Source: Pseudisothecium myosuroides
Lineage: Eukaryota > Streptophyta > Bryopsida > Hypnales > Lembophyllaceae
Direction of reading: 5' to 3'
Length of the DNA: 64,000 nucleotides
NCBI GenBank assembly: GCA_951799445.1
Contig: OX637295.1
Location: forward strand, 16,864,001 to 16,928,000
Position numbers and translations under genes: made by a program. Positions 24,850-36,531 of the stretch are shown piece by piece. The notes beneath the pieces were generated by a model. That model was not told where the DNA came from and searched no databases. It worked only from the letters and a program-made list of their open reading frames with translations. Positions within the stretch are counted from its first letter, which is position 1. The number at the start of each line of letters is the position of its first letter.

Positions 24850-26690
24850 TCCCGGGTTTTTTGAGAATTTTTTGGAAGATACGGAGTCAAAGCTTCGCCG
24901 TGTTTTCGTGAAATGGCTAAATTTTTATAGAAACTCTAGACAAACTAAGCCAAAGCTTTGCCGTGCTACAAAAAACAAGGAGAATACACACAACTATGAA
25001 GGGAATGAATTATTAGTAAATACTAAGCTACCTCTTGTTAGTGCCAAGCCCACATAAACAACTCTAGAGATTTTTCCCAAGCGGCATCGCCAGTCATAGG
25101 GAAAGGAAACTCTCTAGGATTAGAGCAAGATTAGTTCACAACACCAAGAATGTCACCAAAATACCAAAACTTCAACAAAACATTAATCAAAGCTTCAAAC
25201 AACTTCCGAGAAACACCACAAGAAGATAGCTAAGTTGAAGGAACCCCTAAGTCCTTCAAAAGAGCTCGAAAAGTAGTAACAAGGAGCTTGAAATGCTCCA
25301 AAAACACGAGAATTTGGCAACGTGGCCCAAAAATGACCAAAATCCAACTAAATGGACCCAAATTATACAAGGCGGTTCACAAATGAATCTAAGGGGTGTT
25401 TTAGAGAGGAAAATGAGCCCCCTTATATACATTTCCAAGGGTGCTCACCCCCCCTCTTTTCCTAAGCCATAATCTTATCAACTAAGATTTTCATCCTAAT
25501 CTTCAATTTTTGACTTTCTACGCTGGTCCAAATGTTTAACTTTTGGAGATTAACTTCAAATTGAAAACCGATTGCGTCGTTGGCTTCAGAAGGCCATTTT
25601 CAGTCTTTCAAAATCCCCCACCCCTTAACCAAACTCCAAAAAATGCAACATAACCTACCGCTAACTGAACGCCAAAACGGGGTAAAAACCCAAATCTTGG
25701 AGGTTGATTTTTTTGAGAAAAGTAACTAGCCTAGGTTCTTTAGTAGGTATGGGGGAGTAAGAAAAGACCTAGCTTTGACCTCATTCCAATTTCGTATGCT
25801 CCCGGTACGCAAGTCAACTCCACCGTAAACTTCAATTTCGCCAATTTTTAGGGAATCTCGCCGGTTCGGGCACTTCTGGCTATCGGAATGTCTTGAAACT
25901 TGGTGGGGAATCTTATTAGCATAAAAGAAGCTAATATAATTTTTAGTGAGATTTTACCACAATCTAGGTAATTTCTAGGAATTTCCCATCGTAGATTTTG
26001 GCGGTTGACCGTCCGGAAGGGCATCTTCTAAAAGTCAGAAAATTCCGAAACTTTTTATGGAACCTCTCATGGAATCCCACAAAGGATGCGCAAGCTCATA
26101 TTTTTACTTTGCACAAAGGTCAGAGGAGAATCAAATCCTGTCTTCTCCTTTTAATTCTGGCAATTAGGGAATCTTTCACATACAAGGGAATCTTGGCAAG
26201 CCGATTTTGCCATTGAGTCCCAAATGTGATTTTCACCCTAGAACACCATACTCCACCCATAGATTCCTCTTACGGATCCCTCTTGAGTTTGTAACTCCTA
26301 CGGGCCAACAATTGGGATTTCCGCTATTTCTTCAATGCTATGGGGAAAGCGAAACCTATCTCTGGGAATGGACTTAGGATCTCAACGGTGTTCCCTCGGA
26401 TCAATTTTAGCCATAAGATGTCACATGTACCGTGGGTTTGGGCTGTTTGGGTCAGGTTAGCCCTTAATTCTATTTTTTACCGATATTCCCACGTTTTAAC
26501 CTATGTACAAGTGGAAATGGGATTTATTTGGGGGAAAACAACCTATAAGGGGCCAAATGCTATATTGGTACGTGACATACCTATTTTGGTTTTACACTCT
26601 TTTGGGGGCTTTTTGTGTATGAAACTATACTTAAATTTGTAAAAATTAAAAAAAAGAAAACTGTGAGTCCCCAGTGACGAATTGGGGGCT
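24850..26690 (-). other. Possible LTR-retrotransposon remnant with a PBS-like site
   Basis: On the minus strand TGGCGATGCCGCTTGGGAAA (about 25075-25094) resembles the primer-binding region TGGCGACTCNGCTGGGGA of some plant Gypsy elements. It is followed by AAATCTCTAGAG. The 1.6 kb on its other side has no ORF and ends near a GTGAGTCCCCAGTGACG inverted motif at 26663. No second LTR is seen, so the call is tentative. Confidence 0.25.
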
Positions 26691-26699
26691 CACAAAGGC

Positions 26700-27300
26700 C
26701 TATTGTCCGTTAAACAAACAGTCAATTGAAAATTGAGGTAGATTCCAACCAAGTCAAATTGGATCAGATGTTCACAAAATTTTGACACAAAATACAAACA
26801 TATATTTCTTTGTTGAGAATATAATTTTTTTCCCTTCGGGTGCCTAAATCAAAGTAATGCTATCCTAAATTTTTTTCTAATCCGGGCAATCCGGGCATCT
26901 TTTAGACTTCTTTACTAAAATCCTCATTGACTTTTAAATTTTGGCATGTACGTAACTAGTAACATATGACGTACAATTTTCCAAAGAAAAATCTATTCTT
27001 AAATCACATTCTAAGAAGAGTTAAACTTTGTTAGCTATATCGGGGCAATTTTAAAAAAAACCATTTTCTTCTAATGTCAAGCCCTATTATCTTGCAAATT
27101 TTCCCACATATTCTAAATGTTTTTCTCTAAATTTTCACCATTTGGATTTCAATAAAGATTTTTGGCATTGTACAAGAAATCATCAAAAAAATGACTATTG
27201 TGTTGCCAATTCATTTAACCTCTTGCATTTTAAGGTGATTTAGAGTATTAAGCTAGATAACTCAATTGCATTTGGAATTTTGGTAAATGAATCTAACATC
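26700..27300 (+). mobile_element. Decayed piggyBac-type MITE remnant
   Basis: Blocks in the family order are recognisable: AATATAATTTTTTTCCCTTCGGGTGCCTAAA, AAAGTAATGCTATCC, TCCGGGCAATCCGGGCATC and CCTATTATCTTGCAAATTTTCCC. Neither terminus can be recognised. Confidence 0.4.
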
Positions 27301-27566
27301 ATGCACTTATGAATAGTAGAAATTCTCATTTTTGTGTAAGGTAGGAGGTTTATAAATTCACCTTCTAAATCTGCCTAATTCAATAATGACAATAATCAGA
27401 TATTTCAAGGAACATTTTACTCATTCCTAGATAGGGATACTAATCCCTTTTTTCTGGCAAAAAGCTAGACTAGCTATAAATGCCCTTCTCTTCATAACCC
27501 ACAAGGCAAAGAATAAATTTTTGTCAATAAATCCTATTGGCAATGGTCTATCTTTTTTATAATCAA

Positions 27567-27833
27567 CACTATAAGAAACCCCCAATTTAGGTGACGAGCC
27601 CTAATTTTTTATGACGGATTTTAGGTGATGTCAATGTTGACAACCCAAAATTTTTATGTCAACAAAAATGTACAACGTAACATCAATGTTGACATAAAAA
27701 CATTGGATTGTCAATATTGATGTTATGCTGTACATTTTTGTTGTACAAATTTTGGGTTGTCAACATTGACATCACCTAAAATCCGTCATAAAAAATTAGG
27801 GTTTGTCATCTAAAATGGGGGTTTCTTATAGTG
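27567..27833. mobile_element. 267-bp CACTA-type foldback MITE, family 2, copy 1
   Basis: Ends are CACTATAAGAAACCCCC and GGGGGTTTCTTATAGTG, with CAA duplicated on both sides (27564-27566 and 27834-27836). Each arm of roughly 120 bases carries TTTTATGACGGATTTTAGG and TGTCAATGTTGACA, giving a long near-perfect hairpin. A sister copy lies at 37846-38115. Confidence 0.9.
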
Positions 27834-28129
27834 CAATCTGGCAAAAATTGTTTGAAAGTAATGACATATTCTGGCATTGGGGGGAATTATTTTAAGGCCC
27901 AAAAGGCAAAATTGCTTGGAAGTGGTGATATATTGTGGCACTTGGGGGATTTTATTTTCAAAAAAAGTAAGGCAAATTCAATTCATTGAATGCTTGGAGT
28001 GACCTTAGGCACCATTCCACATTGTATATAATGAAAAATTGGCAATTTACTTCCACAATATATACCTGATAGAATACGAGGTAAAAAAAATTCATTCCTA
28101 AGATGCTCTTCATGGACACAAAAGACCAA

Positions 28130-28330
28130 ACAAAGGACTATCGATTCAGGAAAAAACCCTAGGACAAGCATGGATCTTCAACAAACTCAAGACTAATACT
28201 TATAACCTTAAGACTTAGCACAAACTCCATGTTGATGATCTACTCTTTGTACCTGGCCTATAGGTCATGGACATCGCAACACAGAAAAGTCTCCAAGGTA
28301 AAGATTTTCTGTAAATACATTCCAACTACA
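28130..28330 (+). pseudogene. Very decayed Copia-like reverse transcriptase fragment
   Basis: The plus strand reads GQAWIFNKLKTNTYNL, a stop, then HKLHVDDLLFVPGL. This is reminiscent of the Copia RT stretch ending in the catalytic YVDDLL. Stops interrupt the frame and no other pol motifs are legible. Confidence 0.35.
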
Positions 28331-28952
28331 CATTAATTCTAGATTGGTGTCTAAGGATTTCTGCAACTTGTTCTTGAGAAATATAAGAGAACTAAAGCAT
28401 TTTTCATCTTCAATAGATTCTAACTATTGCAACTTCAACCAACTTATAGTACTCAAAGAATGCAAGCTCAATATATGAATCTAAATAACGCCAAAGACGG
28501 TTGAGGGGATTTATATCAAAAAGAGGCTTGGCGGATCACTCTTTTGTGGTGTTATATATCATGTGCAAACAAGAGGTATTATTGAGGGGAATATTTTGAT
28601 AGAGGGGACCAATTAATTAGATCCTATCAATACCTAGTTTCAGTTTAATATATCATATTTTTTAATACCATACAATTACTTTGAATTCAAAGAAGAGGTC
28701 AAATTTTCACACCATTACTTCATTATAATTAAATTATTTCCATTTGAAGACATTGCTTCAAGATCATCACATGGAATATCACAAACTAGATTCAAAAATT
28801 TATAATATAGTCCATTTTGTCTATAAATACACAGATGTTGTGGATAAAAATACAAAAACATACATATAGCTCATGCAATAACCATTGCATTTAGACATTA
28901 ACTGTAGCCAAAAACAATGGATTATGTTATGAACATAAAGCATGCATCACTG

Positions 28953-28978
28953 TTTTTTTTTTTTTTTTTTTTTTTTTT
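28953..28978. repeat. Poly-T tract, 26 bases
   Basis: An uninterrupted T run flanked by CATCACTG and CTAGATCCC. It could be the tail of a retroposed sequence on the minus strand, but no flanking duplication is obvious. Confidence 0.9.
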
Positions 28979-29876
28979 CTAGATCCCTATTTTAAACACT
29001 AGTCACATGAATTGTGATTTGTATACTAGTTCTAGGAACTAGTTTATAAAATAGAAAAATGATTATAATATATTTTGGATTCTTATATTCAATATGTAAT
29101 TGGTAAGGATAAAATTTTGCCATGATAATTGGACTAACCACACAAGTTATATATATATAGTCGTTCAAAACTTCTCCTATTTTGGACTCTATTTTTTTCC
29201 TTAATTTTTTCCCTAAAATATTTGTCTTCTATTTTTTCACCCAACATAATGATGTGAAATATACCACACCATTAGTAGCTAAATTCCACGTGTTGTTGTT
29301 TGTCAGATTGTAGGAAGCAGTGGGTCGGAAATGTACAATGGAATAATTAATAAGTTCACTTTGGATTTGTTTGACTGACATGATAAAAAGTGAAAGCTTC
29401 ATTGACAGAAAAGTGCACCCGCCATGCGGTGATGTTAATTTAATTTGAATGGGCTCTCAAATTGTCATCAAGCCAGCCAAGCAATCTGTTATGAACCACT
29501 TTATTGCCATACTTTGAAATTTGGGTCCATATGACTAGAACCTGCATACTTCTACTCCTGCCACCCTAAAATCTTATTGTATCCATTAATACCGGATGCA
29601 TTTTGTGGATGAGGACTTCTCATGAATTTTCAGGCCTTCAAAGGGCTACTCCAAAGTGACAAAATCAGTCTATTAAAATGTGGATCTGACATTCGTGAAA
29701 GTAGCTGAAGTAAGCAATCAGTTGGTTTGACGTTCGCAAAAATGGTCAGAGTCAGAGTGTCAGACTATGACTATTTTTGCAAATACAAAATGTACTTGTA
29801 GTTATTTTTTAGTATAAAAAAAAATACATGGACCATTGATTCCGCAATTTTTAACATTATAACCGATGTTTAAATG

Positions 29877-29964
29877 ACAATTGTTTTTCTTAAGTCAAAT
29901 TAAATCCAATCAAACCGATGAATTTGGCTTAATTGGATTTAATTTGACTTAAGAAAAACAATTT
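29877..29964. repeat. Short near-perfect hairpin, about 36-bp arms
   Basis: CAATTGTTTTTCTTAAGTCA...ATCCAATCAA pairs with TTAATTGGATTTAATTTGAC...AACAATT, with a small loop ACCGATGAATTTGGC. It lies 80 bases from the larger hairpin at 30042 and the two may form one composite foldback. Confidence 0.85.
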
Positions 29965-30041
29965 AAGTTTCAAGTAAGACAAATTAAGTGGCTTATTTAA
30001 AACCAAAGTGAATTTAATATATTTCAATTAAGCCACTTATT

Positions 30042-30169
30042 CAATTTGGTGAATGACAAGAAGAAATGAAGAGCTCTTTATGGAAATTGGGTAGTAATAG
30101 GTTGTGAACCCTATTACTACCCCATTTCCATAAAGAGCTCTTCATCTCTTTTTGTCATTCACCAAATTG
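30042..30169. repeat. Short near-perfect hairpin, about 58-bp arms
   Basis: CAATTTGGTGAATGACAAG... GGGTAGTAATAGG pairs with CCTATTACTACCCCATTTCC...CTTTTTGTCATTCACCAAATT around an 8-base loop (TTGTGAAC). Only a few mismatches are visible. The size and pairing fit either a small foldback MITE or a MIRNA-like precursor. Confidence 0.88.
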
Positions 30170-31329
30170 TCAATGAAACTAGTCCTTCACACATCTACCA
30201 AAAAAATTTAGTGGATGATGTTCATTGAATTATTTTTAGACATTTGTTTTTTTTAATACAATTTGGTTTGAATCCAAGGTGTTCCAAATATAAAGAATTA
30301 AAAATTCAAGGTTAAGGTGCATTTGAGTACCTTAATTTTGTTTTTTTTAATATTTTGTATTTTCATTTTAAACTATTGCCAAGCATCTAGCATTGCAACT
30401 TTTGGTGAGTGGATATAGGGGAAAAAAGAATTCGTAAGCCAAAAAGAAACCAATTTGTGGGGTCCTCAGAGGGCTGTGGAGTAGCTCTCTAAAGGCTCCA
30501 TTTTTCCACTAATACTAGCTATCTAAATACAACAAGCTTCTATTTTGCAATTGATGCGTTTACACAATTTTATTTGAATATTATTTGCATTTACCAAAAA
30601 GTCCCAAATTGGAGGCTCTAATACCTAACTTTACTTGCACAAATGGGCTGATTTTTAGATTTGCATTAAGGTGATATAAATTAATTACCTCCTATTACTT
30701 TTATTAAAATTCTTGAGCAAATGATTGTTCCTCTGCTGGGCTGTTTAAATGCCTAGAGCCCAATCAACTTCATTAACTGAAAATACTAGGTCATTAAAAT
30801 GTGAACTGATCAAAATCAGTATGCTCTTTCTAATTATGGAGATTTGATCCTACTAAAAGCTTTGGCTAAATGAATTGATAATTTACCTAAAGTTCATTTA
30901 TTGGGGTAGTTTAACATGTTTACAGACGCTTACTGCCACCTCATGATTAAAGTTGTTTAGTAAAGGCGGCCTTAATTTGCCTTAGTAAATTACTCATGAC
31001 AACACTAGGGCTGCTGCAAATCATACTATCTGTCTAATACACTCAAAGAGTTGATTCTCCTTTTGCATCCTGATGTTAGCAAAGTTGTAGAACAACAAAT
31101 AGTGCTTACTGGAATAGCCTTGGACTGAATTGAATACTATATTGTGGAACGGATGGTTTGGAATTAAGTCTTTTTTATCCAACTATTACTTTACATTGCT
31201 TTAAACTACTGTGTTATCCTCATGGTTGCGTCCCAATCCAACTCTGTTCAAGTTTTTGAATGATTAGCTGTAACGAACGTATAAGATACAAAACAAGGCA
31301 AGACAAGTTTTAGATAATAAGATTTGATA

Positions 31330-31826
31330 TTAACCCTTAAAGGACATTTTGGGTCCTCACTGGGCAGCCCAAGGAATCTGGTACAATACTATTGAAGTGC
31401 GAGCAACAAGGTGCTACAATGTTCTGACAAATTGTGAACTGGGCGAGGAATGAAGACTGACAGCTAGCTTTCGACGTTGCTTCCCAGTTGGCCCAAATTA
31501 GCTTGAGTTGCACAATAAACCTTTTTCTTTGATGGATTATTATTGGAGGGTCATTTCCTCTTTTCCTTCGATCAGCCAACCCAGGATTCGAACTTGGTGC
31601 ACCACCCAATTGTGGTCTGGCTCCCCCCCAACCCACCTAACTTATGCTTCAGGCCATATACAATACAGTACTAAGAGATGCTTTGTACAATGAACATGGT
31701 TCAAGCCACACATAATGAAAACATGGTAGGAAATAATTTGAAGCCACATACAAATGGAAAAAAACATCAATTCTATAGAATGATCACTACATTCCAAAAT
31801 TACATTGCTAACATTCTAGAAAAAAA
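31330..31826. other. 3' flank of the transposase, possibly ending in a piggyBac-type terminus
   Basis: The flank begins with TTAACCCTTAAAGGACATTT at 31330, close to the TTAACCCCTAAAGG terminus of the MITE family and about 500 bases beyond the transposase stop. That is where an element end would be expected. No matching right end was found beyond 36,856, so the limits of the autonomous element remain open. A tRNA-like B box lies inside (annotated separately). Confidence 0.4.
31540..31660 (-). repeat. Possible tRNA-derived SINE head (Pol III box B and weak box A)
   Basis: On the minus strand the sequence CAAGTTCGAATCCTGGG contains a good Pol III B box (GTTCGAATCC). About 45-50 bases upstream is TAAGTTAGGTGGG, a weaker A-box match. 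The distance suits a tRNA-derived SINE. It does not fold into a full tRNA by eye and no tail or target duplication is clear. Confidence 0.35.
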
Positions 31827-34800
31827 TTAGAGATTCCTGCATGCACTTTGAGAGTGATGAATTACAAAGCATCTGCCCATGCAAACGGTTACTTGGCATG
31901 TAGGACAATACCATTGTCTAACCTTCTTGCAAATGACACATCGTCGACGCTTTCTCTTTCTATGTCCTGACCATGCCAACGTATAATGAATCCTGCCAGG
32001 ATTCCTCACCTTTGCTTTTGGCATGCAAGTTCTCTTTGACCCTTGTACTTTTGTCAAATCGTATGCTATACTAACATTGAAGGCCAAATGTGACATTGGT
32101 TTCAAACCTCTATCTGCCATGGCACTCTTATACAAGATATAAGCATTCAAGAAGGATTGATCAAGTATGTGGAAGAAAATTTTATGCCACCATTTGTGGT
32201 CCCGTCTTTGAACTGAATAGTAACCACGGAGCTGATCATGCACATCAACTCCTCGCATGTGCTTCTGATAATGGACAAGGATGGGTGACGCAGGAATTTC
32301 TATGTGGCCACCATCATGCCATCTTTTAATAAACAATGACTTCGACGGATCAATACGACTACAAGTAGTTGAAAGTAAAGCAACGAGTTTATTATCAAAC
32401 CATGTTACGGCTCCCATGCGCCCGCTTGCATAAACGCGATACCAGAGTTGACCGCGTTCTCCTGTTGATGGTGATATAGTAATAGCATCGGGCCAACCCT
32501 TTCGATTGGTCCTGCAAGTACCTGTGGCATATATGCCATCTTCCAACAATTGCTAGAATAAAGTAGGGCTCGTGAAAAAATTATCACAAGTCAAAATGTA
32601 ACCCTTACCTCCAAGACCTTCCATTAGTGACAAAATTGTACGACCACCAACATTCCCTTCGTGCTTGTTGTCACTAGCACCACAATAAATATCAATTTTC
32701 TGCACATACTTTGAAGTAGTATTAGCTAAGCACCACTTTTTCACACCATATTGAGTTGGTTTATTTTTTAGATACTGACGAATTGGTGCGTACTTATCGG
32801 TGTACTTCACCATCATCTCATCTACACATAAATTTTGTTCAGGGTTCCAAAACTCTCCACATAGTCTATTGTGAGCATCAACCAACCACGATGTCTTCCC
32901 TAACTTATTGTAATCAGGATGCGACTTATTGACACACACATTCTTGTTGTCAACTAAATGCAAGCACCTTATTATATCTTCAAAACGATTACGAGTCATG
33001 GCACTACGAATAGAAGGGGTTTGAAACAACTCACGATATTTTCGTGACCAATGCAAGCGGAGGCATGGAATCTTCTTCAATGCCATAAGCATCAAGACAC
33101 CAAAAAATTTCAGCAAATCTGCAACAGTTAGCTTATACCATTTTGTACCCCCACGTGTGGTTTCATCCTCTTGTACTGATGTTGCATACAAATTAGTCAT
33201 CTGGACTATGGTACGCAATATGTCAATTGGCCAAAACAACATAAAGAAGTCAAGAGGACTCTTACAATCTTGGAGAGGACTCTTTAGTCCCTGAGGTCCT
33301 CCTGTCCACTCCACTGGTGGAAGTGTTAGCTCCGGAGAATTCCACATATCTGAAGCAAATCTCTCGACAGGTGGCAACTCACTGAATTCTTGAAATGAAA
33401 GAGAGCATTGCAAACCCAACTCCCTAGAAGGCATGTCTGAAAAAAGAAACCACTTTTTGGAATTCAGGGTTAGTGTCAATTCTTCCAAATTGCAAGTATG
33501 AGAAGAATGGTTCGATGACTTTGAAACCCCCGGGATATAGTCTGATCCGTCAATTGTAGCAGTGGTCATTGACGTTGTGGGAGTTCTCAACTCCTCGCCC
33601 CATAACTGCAAGTGAGAAACTTTGTGACGGTCGTCTTGGTCATCAACAAATTTGACAACCGCTTCAGGAACATCAAAGCAACCCCAAGGACCATACAAGA
33701 GTACACTTATCATATCAATGGCTTCATGTGGATTGTAAAATTCAGCAACAATAGTTCCAAAAAAAATTTGAAGAGAACATGCAGCTGACGACTCGTCAAT
33801 GACAAGAGAAGGCAATTCACATCGGGGCACAATACAAGTCTTTTCGCGCAACCCAAGATCGAATAATGGCACATGCAACTGTTTATTCTTGTCAGAGCGA
33901 AGTGTTACACTCCGAGGATTCACATTTCCACTTTTCCATACTCTCTGGAAATCCTCTGCAGCTATCCCAGATAAATTGCAGACTTCCGAATCTCCTAGAG
34001 CTAGCAACAGACCATTCACATCACAGTTGGCAATTGGGCTTCCCTGTTGCAAATCACAATGTAGGAAATTAGGGCTATCGCAAGGGACAGCTCCATCTTC
34101 ACAAATTGCAGACGATAATGTAAGCAACATGCCTGAGGGATGTACAATAGCAACTTTCTTCCTCCTCCTTCTCTTTGATGGTGCTTCCACGACAGCGCAA
34201 TGTTCTTCTTGTATTCCTTTGTTTGCTTGTGACACCTATGAAGATAGTCAATAATTCAAAGATTAGTCCTGTATTACAAATGAGAGGTATTATTCATCAT
34301 TTTTATACTTGCCATTGATTATTACTTACTGAAGGATCACTGAACAAATCCTACTAAATATAAATTGCTTAAATTTTGTTTCCGAGTTGGATTAGTTGAA
34401 TGATCACTAAACTGAATCCAACTAAAGGATCATTCAACTAATCCAACTCATTCAACTAATCCAACTCCTAGATCACTAAAGTAATTCAACTAATCCAACT
34501 CAGGGATTGGTAAACTAATCCAACTAATTCAAGTACTTCAGCTCAAGGATTAGTGAAGCAATCCAACTAATTCAAGTAATCCATCTGAGTAATCCAACTT
34601 ACTCATTTAGTAATGCAACTCGGTAATCGAGCTCTATCATTCATTAATCCAACTCGGTAATCCAACTGTCATTTAGTAATCCAACTTACTCATTTAGTGA
34701 TGCAACTCGATAATCGAGCTCTATCATTCATTAATCCAACTCGGTAATCCAACTGTCATATAGTAATCCAACTTACTCATTCACTAATCCAACTGAAGGA

Positions 34801-36531
34801 TCACTGAACTAATCAAATTCAGAAATTATTCTCACACTTCACAGTACGTTTTTGGTCAGACATGTCAAGCATGTGAATTCGGTACCCACACCTTCAGCAA
34901 ATTCAAAGAGAAGAATTATCTAAAACATCCTATTTACTGGAAATAGCACTAATCGCCATAATTCAACTTACATTAGTGGTCTCATATTTCAATCTCACAT
35001 TGCATTACCTACCGTAAACTTAGATTGTAAATAGACTTACAAATAAGAAATGCACTGGCACATGTTCTGTAAGCATTGTGTAACCATACTTATTTGTAAG
35101 CATAATAACGATACTGTCAATCCCAATTTCAATTGAAAGTCCTACCATATTTCAATTGAAAGGAAAGCTATCATTTGACGAGTCCATCCGTCTGAGGAGA
35201 ACAAACCCTGCCCTAGACAGCTCCTGTCAAATACATATTGCTCAACAGTGTTCATGAAGTGAATAGCCTACCGAACTTAAAGCAATTTCAATTCATTTTG
35301 ATTTAACTATTTTCATACAGATTGCTACTGTCAGAGAGACCTCCACAGTGAATGATGTGAAGTTCCGGCTTTTTAAAGAGAATGGAAATGAACTTTATCA
35401 CAACAATGGCAGATCGTGAATTCATGAGAATTTGAACATCCTCGCTTGTCTAAGCAAAAGCTATGTGTCTTCAGAAGGTTGAGAGAACTTTTTATTTCAT
35501 TTACCATAACTCAGCAGAAGCTGAGAAGTAGCAATGCTTAGTATGAGTGAACTAAAGAGAAATTACTGAAATTTTGTTTCATTTGTGTCAAAAAAATTAA
35601 ATTTAAATTTAAATCATCCGTAAATACATCTGAAATTATGACTTTCACTATTCTACACTAGATCCAACCGGCACACTCCTCTCATTTAGAGCCCATCCCT
35701 TGAAGCCATCATGTAGTCAATAGATGATTTTAGGGAGCAAATGTTTACGAATTAGTGATTAAAAAAAAACTTATGCACTCTTGTGAAGCATGAATATTGA
35801 TTAGAAAGAAATGAAACGGTATTTTGAACCTAAAATGTATCCTATAGAAAACCATTGACATGAATGGATTTAGTGAATTTGTACTACAGGGCATTCACTA
35901 AGCGATTTTATTATTTTCATGCAACTCTCTCAGTTCTCCACAATCTCAAAATTTTCTACTGTTCAAGCACCGTATTGTTCATTCTTAGAAGACCGGCGGG
36001 AGCAAGAGCCGCATTGACAAAAGAATTCTGTTATTGAAGAACAATTTTCGATTGTTAACAATCCCAAACCCTAAATATGCAAAGGCAAGACTTGGACTTG
36101 CTGTGTCAAAGGTAAGCCTTAGAATTTTTCAAGTAATACTCAATCAATAAGAAACATATGAGAAGACTTGTTACCTCCTCTGTAGCTCCTGTGGAATTAT
36201 TGAGACTTGGTGCATCAAGAATTAGACGCTGCTTCACTGGACGACGCCTTATTGCAGCATCCCCCTCTGCAACTCTAGAGTTGTGGATGTCTGTATTCGA
36301 TAGAGAAGGAATACGAGCTATGACTGTGTCTTCAACTCCATCGGAGTTGGAAAGTAGCGGCGCTGATCTTTTGCTGCGCACATTGACAATACCTTGAAAT
36401 GCGCTTACATCACTTGCATCTTGGGAGAGGAGAGCACTTTGAGAAATTAAGGATGCGTTAGGAATAGGGTGAGGGGACTTACCTGGACCCCCGCCTTGCA
36501 ACAGGGCTATGAAGCTCTTCCGCTTCGACAT
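31827..36531 (-). CDS. piggyBac-superfamily transposase, frame interrupted by one UAG, with probable 5' exon
   Basis: This is a DDE transposase of the piggyBac (DDE_Tnp_1_7) type. The main exon 34235-31827 is 803 codons in one frame. Catalytic aspartates are visible as VDEMM (codon about 472), TCDNFF (about 551) and MRGVD (about 664). A C-terminal cysteine-rich domain follows (CVICKKVRQWYCPTC... CMGRC... HH), and the N-terminus is basic (KRRRRKK). A single TAG at 32555-32553 lies between the second and third aspartates, so the unread product would lack an active site. The main exon opens at a splice-acceptor-like TTCATAG (34236). A phase-compatible donor GAG|GTAACA at 36174 extends the frame to an ATG at 36531 (119 more codons). 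The 5' exon is inferred, because a strong CAG|GTAAGT donor inside it leaves other transcript models open. It is either a freshly inactivated autonomous element or one expressed by stop readthrough. Confidence 0.85.
34236..36174 (-). other. Inferred intron of the piggyBac transposase gene
   Basis: This 1.94-kb non-coding segment separates the 5' exon from the main transposase exon and is bounded by GT (36174-36173) and AG (34237-34236) on the minus strand. It has no long open frame. Its 3' portion carries the TAATCCAACT satellite-like array; the rest looks like unremarkable AT-rich DNA. Splicing is inferred from junction motifs and phase only. Confidence 0.45.
34380..34810. repeat. Satellite-like array of TAATCCAACT motifs with an 88-bp higher-order unit
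   Basis: More than twenty close variants of AATCCAACT/AATTCAACT recur every 10-15 bases, separated by ATCACTAA, TCATTTAG or GGTAATCGAGCTC spacers. From about 34589 to 34790 they are organised as an 88-bp unit (AATCCAACTTACTCATTTAG to the next occurrence, 34591 and 34679), present twice plus a partial third copy. The array lies inside the inferred transposase intron. Confidence 0.8.

Larger units (their letters stand above)
28340..31329. other. Intergenic, AT-rich, only hairpins and a poly-T
   Basis: Apart from the foldbacks near 30 kb and the poly-T, no open frame above 60 codons and no recognisable element end was seen. Confidence 0.6.

Noticed and set aside
33799..34254. 151-codon plus-strand frame
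   Set aside because: Antisense shadow of the piggyBac transposase exon.
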